Positions 1-4,704 of a DNA stretch of 5,361 bases are shown here, piece by piece. The position numbers and the translations under genes are program-made. Each line of letters begins with the position of its first letter. Position 1 is the first letter of the stretch. Under the pieces are notes generated by a model that had not been told where the DNA came from, did no database searches, and saw nothing but the letters and a program-made list of their open reading frames with translations. The DNA comes from Thermotoga sp. 4484_232 (GTDB taxonomy: Bacteria > Thermotogota > Thermotogae > Thermotogales > Thermotogaceae): positions 1-5,361 of the forward strand of contig MZGO01000096.1 in assembly GCA_002084985.1 (NCBI GenBank), read 5' to 3'.

Positions 1-2
1 TG

Positions 3-62
3 AAAGAGATTCTCTCTCTCCCTGAAAACGAGGGGATGAGAAAACATTACATAAAATCTTGA
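3..62 (+). CDS. Possible 3' end of an upstream gene (partial, unidentified)
   Basis: From the left edge, the frame beginning at base 3 is open for 19 codons and stops at TGA 60-62. The end reads ...LSLPENEGMRKHYIKS, which has an ordinary coding-like composition. The stop lies 4 nt before the fluoride aptamer begins, so an upstream plus-strand gene ending here would fit the tight packing of this genome. The stretch is too short to assign to a family and could be a chance open frame. The other two plus frames close at base 3 and base 25. Confidence 0.3.
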   Translation, partial: KEILSLPENEGMRKHYIKS

Positions 63-66
63 TTTT

Positions 67-142
67 GCGGTGATGGGGTCCACCGTAAACCGCTCTTTAG
101 GGCTGATGGCTCCTACTTCATAAGGGATAGGAGCCATTTTTT
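67..142 (+). promoter_or_regulatory. Fluoride riboswitch (crcB motif) with terminator-type expression platform
   Basis: The sequence reproduces the fluoride aptamer fold. Stem 1 is CGGTG 68-72 with CACCG 81-85, enclosing the conserved loop ATGGGGTC (73-80). An AAAC linker (87-90) leads to stem 2, GCTC 92-95 with GGGC 100-103 around a TTTA loop. The invariant CTGATGGCTCCTAC follows at 103-116. The pseudoknot pairs GGGGTC 75-80 with GGCTCC 108-113, two of the six pairs being G-U wobbles, as expected of a diverged but functional copy. Fluoride binding would stabilise the pseudoknot and so prevent the overlapping terminator from forming, giving an ON switch. These RNAs normally control fluoride exporters (CrcB/Fluc or CLC-F), but no such gene is recognisable downstream. 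A promoter for it is not obvious: TAAAAT at 52-57 could be a -10 element but has no good -35. Confidence 0.9.
106..142 (+). terminator. Riboswitch-controlled intrinsic terminator
   Basis: A perfect 10-bp inverted repeat, ATGGCTCCTA (106-115) with TAGGAGCCAT (128-137), has a 12-nt loop and runs into six T residues (137-142). Its left arm contains the whole 3' strand of the aptamer pseudoknot (108-113), so terminator and ligand-bound aptamer are mutually exclusive. This mutual exclusivity is direct sequence evidence that the element acts at the level of transcription. Confidence 0.88.
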
Positions 143-173
143 GTGAATAAAATATACAAGGTGGTGTTGAAAA

Positions 174-625
174 TTGGAACTTTCTTTTTTCGATTTGGAA
201 GCTATCGAAAAAGTCATAAAAGGAAAAGACGATGTTGTGAAAATCGTACTTGCAGCCATATACAAGTAACAGAGTGGAAATAGAAGAAAAAGTTCCGAAA
301 ACGTTTGAAAACAAGCATATCGTATCGTCTCAGAAAGTGGAGGGAGCCAAGAAAGTAACTGATGTTACAAGGGAAGGGATCAATGAATGGAAAAGGGAAA
401 TTCCAATGAACATCATCTGAAGAAAAGAAAATCAAAAGAGAAGAGAGCAAAAGCGAATGTTGTTTTTCTAAAGAAAACGATTTGGCAGGAATCCTATCAG
501 TCAAAGACGAACGTTTCATCTTCAGAGCCTATCTCTGGCTCAGAAAGACTTTCTTTCCAACATACGATAACTTAAAAGCCGTTGAAGAACTCGAAATGTG
601 GAGAAAAACACAAACCATCAATTGA
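174..625 (+). pseudogene. Decayed protein gene in three successive frames, downstream of the fluoride riboswitch
   Basis: Three coding-like segments follow one another, each shifted by +1. Segment one (TTG 174 to TAA 267-269) gives 31 residues, with FDLEAIEKVIKGKDD inside. It has an upstream AAGGTGGTG (158-166) placed well as a ribosome binding site. Segment two (about 271 to TGA 418-420) contains VEIEEKVPKTFENKHIV and REGINEWKREIP. Segment three (410 to TGA 623-625) is open for 71 residues, contains DERFIFRAYLWLRKTFFPTY and ends LEMWRKTQTIN; it has no good start of its own. Joining them with single-base frame corrections near 265 and 410-430 would give a protein of roughly 150 residues. I do not recognise the family. 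It does not look like CrcB/Fluc (no membrane segments) or CLC-F. A transposase or phage remnant is possible but unsupported. Sequencing error is an alternative to true decay. Confidence 0.45.
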
Positions 626-678
626 AGTGAACAAAATAGTTGATCTCAAGAGGATTTTGGAGATTTTCTTCTTTGATG

Positions 679-707
679 TTGACATATTATGTCGGTATGC
701 ATATAAT
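679..707 (+). promoter_or_regulatory. Consensus sigma-A promoter of the regulator-speD-speE operon
   Basis: TTGACA (679-684) and TATAAT (702-707) are both perfect matches to the housekeeping consensus, and the spacer is exactly 17 bp. Transcription should start near 713-715, leaving an untranslated leader of about 80 nt before the regulator start at 796. A promoter this strong normally needs a repressor to be controllable, which fits the overlapping palindrome and the DNA-binding protein encoded just downstream. Confidence 0.85.
680..694. promoter_or_regulatory. Candidate operator O1 (palindrome over the -35/spacer)
   Basis: TGACATATTATGTCG contains the perfect inverted repeat GACATA-T-TATGTC (681-693, centre 687). 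It overlaps all but the first base of the -35 box and runs into the spacer, so a protein bound here would block RNA polymerase. The likely binder is the HTH/cupin protein encoded at 796, by autoregulation; this is inference from position. Confidence 0.5.
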
Positions 708-721
708 ATAGTTTGTATTAC

Positions 722-736
722 TGACGAAATGTGTCA
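722..736. promoter_or_regulatory. Candidate operator O2 (related palindrome just after the transcription start)
   Basis: TGACGAAATGTGTCA has TGAC/GTCA ends and half-sites TGACGAA and, on the other strand, TGACACA, resembling the TGACATA half-site of O1. Its centre (729) is 42 bp from the O1 centre (687), about four helical turns, so two bound dimers would face the same side of the DNA. It lies roughly 8-22 nt downstream of the predicted start site. It is weaker than O1 and is called mainly because of the shared half-site and the spacing. Confidence 0.4.
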
Positions 737-795
737 ATTTAAATGAACATAAGGAAGAAACGGGTGGTGGGAACTTTGTAAAGATAGGAGAGAAA

Positions 796-1311
796 TTGAA
801 GAAATTGCGCTTGTCCAGAGGGTTAACCCAGGAAGAGCTCGCAACCAGGACAGACCTTTCAAGGAGTTTTATATCACAGCTCGAATCGGATAAAACATCG
901 CCATCTATAGAAACACTTGAAAGGATTTTAAGGGCTCTGGGATCTGATCTGAAGCAATTCTTCTCTGATTTTGAGGAAGAAAAGGTAATCTTCAGAAAAG
1001 AAGAAAGAGTACCGGTCTACGATGAACCTGAAGGAGTGAATTCAGAGATATTGATAAGTGGTGTTGAGGATAAAGAAATAGACCCCGTTCTGGTAACTTT
1101 AGAGCCGGGGGCGAAAACGGAGGAAGAACCTTATCATGAAGGAGACGAATTTGGTTATGTTCTCGAAGGGAAGATAGAGCTTTATCTCGACGATGTCAGA
1201 TACAGGTTAAAAGCGGGTGATTGTTTTTACTATAGAGCGGATAAAAAGCATTATGTTAGAAATCCTGATAAAAAAAGGAGGGCGGTAATTCTCTGGATAA
1301 TGATAGATTAA
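796..1311 (+). CDS. XRE-family HTH transcriptional regulator with C-terminal cupin domain
   Basis: This 171-residue protein has an N-terminal Cro/C1-type helix-turn-helix (about residues 1-55; TQEELATRTDLSRSFISQLE is the core at 11-30, followed by TSPSIETLERILRALG). After a charged linker comes a cupin_2 barrel (about 95-170) with the first cupin motif YHEGDEFGYVLEG (113-125, His114 and Glu118) and His152 in the second motif. In this architecture the cupin usually binds a small effector and the HTH binds operator DNA; E. coli PuuR, which responds to putrescine, is the best-known relative. Being first in an operon with speD (23 nt downstream) and speE, it is probably an autoregulated, polyamine-responsive repressor (inference). 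The TTG start is chosen because AGGAGAG (786-792) precedes it closely. Family members often begin a few residues earlier (xIGEKLKKLR), and that sequence is present in frame from 778, but only as GTA AAG ATA with no standard start codon. Confidence 0.88.
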   Translation: MKKLRLSRGLTQEELATRTDLSRSFISQLESDKTSPSIETLERILRALGSDLKQFFSDFEEEKVIFRKEERVPVYDEPEGVNSEILISGVEDKEIDPVLVTLEPGAKTEEEPYHEGDEFGYVLEGKIELYLDDVRYRLKAGDCFYYRADKKHYVRNPDKKRRAVILWIMID

Positions 1312-1334
1312 AAACCTGAGGGGAGGGATGTGAA

Positions 1335-1727
1335 ATGAAAAGCTTGGGAAGGCACTTGGTTGCTGAATTCTATGACTGTGACAGAAACGTGCTCGATAAT
1401 GTGGAAGCAATTGAGAAACACATGAAAACTGCTGCTCACAAAAGTAACGCAACAATTGTCAATACATCCTTTCACCGGTTCCTCCCCTATGGGGTGAGTG
1501 GAGTTGTGGTCATATCCGAATCACACCTCACGATACACACATGGCCAGAGTATGGATACGCGGCAGTTGATCTTTTTACATGTGGTGACGATGTGGACCC
1601 GTGGAAAGCTTTTGATTACCTCAGAAACGTTTTGAAAGCAGGTAGAGTCCATGTTGTTGAGCACCTGAGAGGAAAATACGATGAGATAGGAATCCTCGAG
1701 GATTCACCCCACAAAGCAGCTGTTTGA
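1335..1727 (+). CDS. speD: S-adenosylmethionine decarboxylase proenzyme (prokaryotic class 1B)
   Basis: SpeD decarboxylates S-adenosylmethionine to the aminopropyl donor for spermidine and longer polyamines, in the cytoplasm. The 130-residue length is normal for the small bacterial/archaeal type. The self-cleavage site is clear: [20 protein letters not shown] places the cut between Glu62 and Ser63, with Ser63 becoming the pyruvoyl cofactor and the alpha-chain N terminus. His68 (processing) and Cys83 in FTCGDD (catalytic acid) are both present, so the proenzyme should mature and be active. The ATG start has a strong GAGGGGAGGG site 1318-1327, about 7 nt upstream. It lies between the HTH/cupin regulator (23-nt gap) and speE, whose ribosome binding site begins at the speD stop codon, so the three are surely co-transcribed. 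Confidence 0.97.
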   Translation: MKSLGRHLVAEFYDCDRNVLDNVEAIEKHMKTAAHKSNATIVNTSFHRFLPYGVSGVVVISESHLTIHTWPEYGYAAVDLFTCGDDVDPWKAFDYLRNVLKAGRVHVVEHLRGKYDEIGILEDSPHKAAV

Positions 1728-1740
1728 GGAGGTGATCCGT

Positions 1741-2625
1741 TTGAAAAATTTAGAAAAGGAACTGATCCCAAGACCTCATTTGTGGTATTTCGAGTATTAT
1801 TCAGGGAACAATGTTGGTTTATTCATGAAAATAAACAGAATGATTTACTCCGGTCAGAGCGAGATACAGAGGATCGATATATTTGAAAATCCAGATCTTG
1901 GTATAGTGTTTTCACTCGATGGTATAACCATGCTGACGGAAAAAGATGAGTTCATGTACCACGAGATGTTAGTTCACGTTCCAATGTTCCTTCACCCTGA
2001 ACCTAAAAAAGTCCTCATCATAGGGGGAGGAGATGGAGGAAGTCTGAGAGAGGTTTTAAAACATGAGAGTGTTGAAAAAGTTGTACTCTGTGAAGTAGAT
2101 GCCTTGGTGATAGAAGCCGCCAAGAAATATCTCCCTACCGCTGTGGAGTTCGATAGTCCCAAGGCAGATATAGTAATAGCGAACGGTGCAGAATATGTCA
2201 GGAATTTCAAAGAGGAATTCGACGTCATAATCGTGGATTCAACCGATCCAACATCGGGTGAGGGGGGGCACCTTTTCACAGAGGAATTTTATCAGGCATG
2301 TCATGACGCCTTGAAAGAGGGAGGGGTCTTTTCAGCGGAAACAGAAGATCCCTTCTACGATTTCGGTTGGTTGAAACTCGCTTACAAGAGGATCAGTAAA
2401 GCGTTCCCAATAGCCAAAGTCTACCTTGGTTTCATGACGACTTATCCTTCAGGAATGTGGAGCTATACCTTTGCTTCCAAAAATATAGATCCCATAAAGG
2501 ATTTCGATCCTGAGAAGGTTAAAAAATTCGATAAAGAGTTGAAATATTACAATGAGGATATACATATCGCTTCCTTCGCCTTACCGAATTTCTTGAAAGA
2601 AGAATTGGAAAAGCTGGTGAAATGA
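1741..2625 (+). CDS. speE: Spermidine synthase (polyamine aminopropyltransferase)
   Basis: SpeE moves the aminopropyl group from decarboxylated SAM (made by the neighbouring SpeD) to a diamine such as putrescine. From the TTG start the protein has 294 residues. An N-terminal beta domain (LWYFEYYSGNNVGLFMKI; SEIQRIDIFENPDLG; YHEML) leads into a Rossmann-like methyltransferase-fold domain. This has the nucleoside-binding GGGDGG at about 95-100, the acidic CEVD at about 117-120, the catalytic/gatekeeping DSTDP at about 166-170 and the conserved GMWSYTFAS near 238-246. No key residue is missing. The start is uncertain. An ideal AGGAGGTGAT (1727-1736) is spaced correctly for TTG 1741, whereas GTG 1732 lies inside that site and has none of its own. 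GTG 1732 would add three residues and match the usual annotated length of Thermotoga SpeE. In hyperthermophiles such enzymes can have relaxed acceptor choice and make longer polyamines; that is family knowledge, not shown here. Confidence 0.96.
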   Translation: MKNLEKELIPRPHLWYFEYYSGNNVGLFMKINRMIYSGQSEIQRIDIFENPDLGIVFSLDGITMLTEKDEFMYHEMLVHVPMFLHPEPKKVLIIGGGDGGSLREVLKHESVEKVVLCEVDALVIEAAKKYLPTAVEFDSPKADIVIANGAEYVRNFKEEFDVIIVDSTDPTSGEGGHLFTEEFYQACHDALKEGGVFSAETEDPFYDFGWLKLAYKRISKAFPIAKVYLGFMTTYPSGMWSYTFASKNIDPIKDFDPEKVKKFDKELKYYNEDIHIASFALPNFLKEELEKLVK

Positions 2626-2650
2626 AGGAGCCCATCAGGGCTCCTTCATT
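2621..2650. terminator. Bidirectional hairpin between convergent operons
   Basis: A perfect 13-bp inverted repeat, AATGAAGGAGCCC (2621-2633) with GGGCTCCTTCATT (2638-2650), has a 4-nt loop (ATCA). It sits between speE (plus) and the rsfS-side operon (minus), so it can end both transcripts. The tails are only moderately T-rich on either strand (ATTCTGTCTT to the right; ATTTCACC read to the left), so termination may be helped by colliding transcription. The speE stop TGA (2623-2625) and the stop of the small minus-strand ORF (2646-2648) lie symmetrically in the two arms. Confidence 0.8.
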
Positions 2651-2744
2651 CTGTCTTGAACCTTTCAATCCATTTTTTGAGCTCTTTCATCCTCTCTACA
2701 AGAGTTTCTCCCGATGCCAAGTCGTTCAGAAGTCTGCGATACAT
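2646..2744 (-). CDS. Possible small protein, 32 residues, last in the minus-strand operon
   Basis: Starting at ATG 2744-2742, 22 nt after the rsfS stop, this frame is open for 32 codons and ends at a TGA inside the operon terminator. The product starts MYRRLLNDLASGETLVER and continues as a Lys/Glu-rich amphipathic helix (MKELKKWIERFK). It has no signal peptide or membrane segment. An in-frame TAG lies directly upstream, so it is not an extension of rsfS. The ribosome binding site is weak: AAGGA is 16 nt away and GTGAT is nearer. In favour of reality are its coding-like composition and its exact fit between rsfS and the terminator. It could also be the surviving tail of a lost larger gene. No family is recognised. 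Confidence 0.45.
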   Translation of the reverse strand: MYRRLLNDLASGETLVERMKELKKWIERFKTE

Positions 2745-2766
2745 TTTCTATCACAATTTTTCCTTA

Positions 2767-3102
2767 TTAAAACTTTATTCTCTCGGCATCGATCCACAGA
2801 CCTTCCAGGTCATAAAATTCCCTACCCTTCTTTGTGAATATATGTATCACAACGTCACCAGCATCGATCAGTAGCCACTCGTATTCATCACCTTTGTCAT
2901 AATAAATAAGTGGTAGGCCATTCATCCTGAGGAATTCAACGATGGAATCACGGAGGGTTCTCATGTGGACACGTGAATTCGCGGTTACGACGACAAAATA
3001 ATCTGTGGGAATTGGCGTTTTTCTCATGTCGAGTATTACGGGATTTGATCCTTTTTTCTCCAGTATCAATCTCATCAACTTTTTCAGGGATTCCATTAGC
3101 AT
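2767..3102 (-). CDS. rsfS: Ribosomal silencing factor RsfS (Iojap/DUF143 family)
   Basis: RsfS binds ribosomal protein uL14 on the free 50S subunit and blocks joining with 30S, lowering translation when nutrients run short. At 111 residues it has the usual length of the stand-alone bacterial form. Family landmarks are in order: LDMRKTPIPTDYFVVVTANS (24-43), HMRTLRDSIVEFL (46-58), and the C-terminal signature EWLLIDAGDVVIHIFTKKGR (75-94) followed by EFYDLEGLW (95-103). The ATG at 3102 follows glmS by 18 nt. Its GGGGTGA ribosome binding site begins just beyond the glmS stop codon, so it is translated from the same message as glmS and plsX. A second ATG two codons in is possible but less well spaced. 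Confidence 0.95.
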   Translation of the reverse strand: MLMESLKKLMRLILEKKGSNPVILDMRKTPIPTDYFVVVTANSRVHMRTLRDSIVEFLRMNGLPLIYYDKGDEYEWLLIDAGDVVIHIFTKKGREFYDLEGLWIDAERIKF

Positions 3103-3120
3103 TTCTAACTCTCACCCCTC

Positions 3121-4704
3121 TCATTCTACCGTTACACTCTTTGCCAGATTCCTGGGTTTATCAGGATCTAATCCCTTCATATCGGAGATGAAATATGCGA
3201 ACATCTGTATGATCGGTGCCATGAGCAATGGATACAGGGGTTCGGGAACGGAAGGTACGGTTATAACATCGTCTCCTATCTCTTTCAATTCTTTGTTTCC
3301 CTCTGTTCCCAAAACTATTATCCTCGCGTTTCTCGATCGAGCTTCGATTTTTCTTATCTTCTCGGCCTTTCTTAATATGTTCTCATATATTTCCGGTATC
3401 CTCAGCAACCTATCCAGCATATCCGAGTAGTAACTTCCCCATCCTTCTTTCCTTTCGATGAATTTCAATGCAATCAAATAAAGAGTCACGAGTTCTGCAA
3501 CATACGTTTTAGTGGCAGCAACACCTATCTCAGGCCCTGCGTTCATGTAAATTGACACATCAGATTCTCTATCCAATGTAGATCCGACGACGTTGACGAC
3601 CGATAGGACTCTGGCACCAAATCTTTTGGCAAGTCTCACCGATTCCAGTGTATCGGCTGTTTCTCCAGATTGAGAAACAGCTATTAGGATCGTTCGATCG
3701 TTTACGTGTGGCCTTTTATACCTGTACTCGGAGGATACTTCCAGATTAACCACCATATCGGAATGGTTCTCCAAGAAATATTTAAAGATCATTGAAGCAT
3801 AAAAGCTGGTTCCACACGATACGAGGTCTACCCTATATATGTCCTCTATATTCAGATCTTTCAATTCTTCTAAGAAGACTTTCCCTTTCTTTATTCTTCC
3901 CGCCAGAGCCGAGACTATTGCCTGGGGCTCTTCCATTATTTCCTTGTACATGAAATGCTTGTAACCACTCTTTTCAGCATCCTTCTCACTCCACGAGATT
4001 CTCACGAAGTTCCTCAAAGGTCTCGTACCGTCAATGTAGTATATCTCCACATCTTCTGGTCTTAGAAGAGCCACATCTCCATCTTCTAAAAACACAACAT
4101 TTCTTGTATACCTCAAAAGAGGTGTGACGTCTGAGGCCAGAAGACTCAAACCTTTACCTTTTCCAATAACCAAGGGACTACCCTTCCTTGCTGCGACAAT
4201 TACTTTCGGTATTTCCTTATGTATGACAGCTATGGCATAAGCTCCCCTGAGCCTCAAAACAGCTCTTCTGACAGCTTCTAAAAGGTCACCATGAAATTCA
4301 TCCTCTATGAGATGGGCTATGACCTCTGTATCCGTTTCAGAAACGAACCTATGACCTTTCTTTAGAAGCTCTTCTTTCAACTCCTTATAATTCTCTATTA
4401 TCCCGTTGTGAACGACAGCTATTTTCTTCTCGCAGTCTGTATGGGGATGTGCGTTTATATCGTTCGGTTCTCCGTGTGTAGCCCATCTGGTGTGAGCTAT
4501 TCCCTCAGAGATTTTTTTCGCCAGTTCGCCTCTCATCGACTCTCTCAGTTGGTCTACCTTACCGCTCACCTTATGAACCATCAAGTTGTTGTTTAGAAGA
4601 TAAGCAACACCAGCAGAATCGTATCCCCTGTATTCCAGTTTTTTTAGGTTTTGTATTAACTCCCCTACCTCAAAATCACCCACCATTCCCACTATTCCAC
4701 ACAT
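3121..4704 (-). CDS. glmS: Glutamine--fructose-6-phosphate aminotransferase, apparently with an internal deletion
   Basis: GlmS makes glucosamine-6-phosphate from fructose-6-phosphate and glutamine, the first step to UDP-GlcNAc and peptidoglycan. The start is ATG 4704, which gives MCGIVG and so exposes the catalytic Cys after Met removal; GGGGA lies 7 nt upstream. The glutaminase domain is intact: HTRWATHG (71-78), HNGIIENY (99-106), SETDTEVIAHL (122-132). The linker KHFMYKEIMEEP is present. SIS domain 1 is intact, with CGTS (297-300) and SQSGET (344-349). SIS domain 2 is incomplete. The protein is 527 residues against about 600-610 for the family, and AEKIRKI (447-453) is followed at once by EARSRNARIIVLGTEG. 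The usual GRG...ALEGALKLKEISYIHAE...GE.KHGP stretch is absent, including the isomerase Glu and His (E. coli Glu488, His504). The C-terminal DKPRNLAKSVTVE with the catalytic Lys (522) remains. Glutamine hydrolysis may persist, but synthase activity should be impaired. The gene start overlaps plsX by 29 nt. Confidence 0.93.
   Translation of the reverse strand: MCGIVGMVGDFEVGELIQNLKKLEYRGYDSAGVAYLLNNNLMVHKVSGKVDQLRESMRGELAKKISEGIAHTRWATHGEPNDINAHPHTDCEKKIAVVHNGIIENYKELKEELLKKGHRFVSETDTEVIAHLIEDEFHGDLLEAVRRAVLRLRGAYAIAVIHKEIPKVIVAARKGSPLVIGKGKGLSLLASDVTPLLRYTRNVVFLEDGDVALLRPEDVEIYYIDGTRPLRNFVRISWSEKDAEKSGYKHFMYKEIMEEPQAIVSALAGRIKKGKVFLEELKDLNIEDIYRVDLVSCGTSFYASMIFKYFLENHSDMVVNLEVSSEYRYKRPHVNDRTILIAVSQSGETADTLESVRLAKRFGARVLSVVNVVGSTLDRESDVSIYMNAGPEIGVAATKTYVAELVTLYLIALKFIERKEGWGSYYSDMLDRLLRIPEIYENILRKAEKIRKIEARSRNARIIVLGTEGNKELKEIGDDVITVPSVPEPLYPLLMAPIIQMFAYFISDMKGLDPDKPRNLAKSVTVE

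Noticed and set aside
143..283. GTG-started frame just after the riboswitch terminator with KIGTFFFRFGSY, faintly like the start of chromate transporters
   Set aside because: The likeness covers about a dozen residues, no membrane segments follow, the frame ends after 46 codons, and the other frame at 174 looks more like protein.
214..519. Minus-strand ORF of 101 codons
   Set aside because: It is antisense to the decayed coding segments, and its Phe/Ser/Leu-rich content is typical of the reverse complement of an A-rich purine strand.
387..575. Plus-strand ORF of 62 codons starting ATG
   Set aside because: Its composition is low-complexity Lys/Ser-rich, it has no ribosome binding site, and it runs in the wrong frame across the better-looking segment ending at 625.
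627..746. GTG ORF of 39 codons spanning the consensus promoter
   Set aside because: It lacks a ribosome binding site and contains the promoter and both palindromes, so it is probably a chance frame.
2622..2874. Two overlapping plus-strand ORFs of about 70 codons after speE
   Set aside because: They begin inside the terminator or run antisense to the small minus-strand ORF and rsfS, with no family likeness.
2973..3430. Plus-strand ORFs of 72 and 141 codons
   Set aside because: They are antisense shadows of rsfS and glmS, whose protein motifs are unmistakable.
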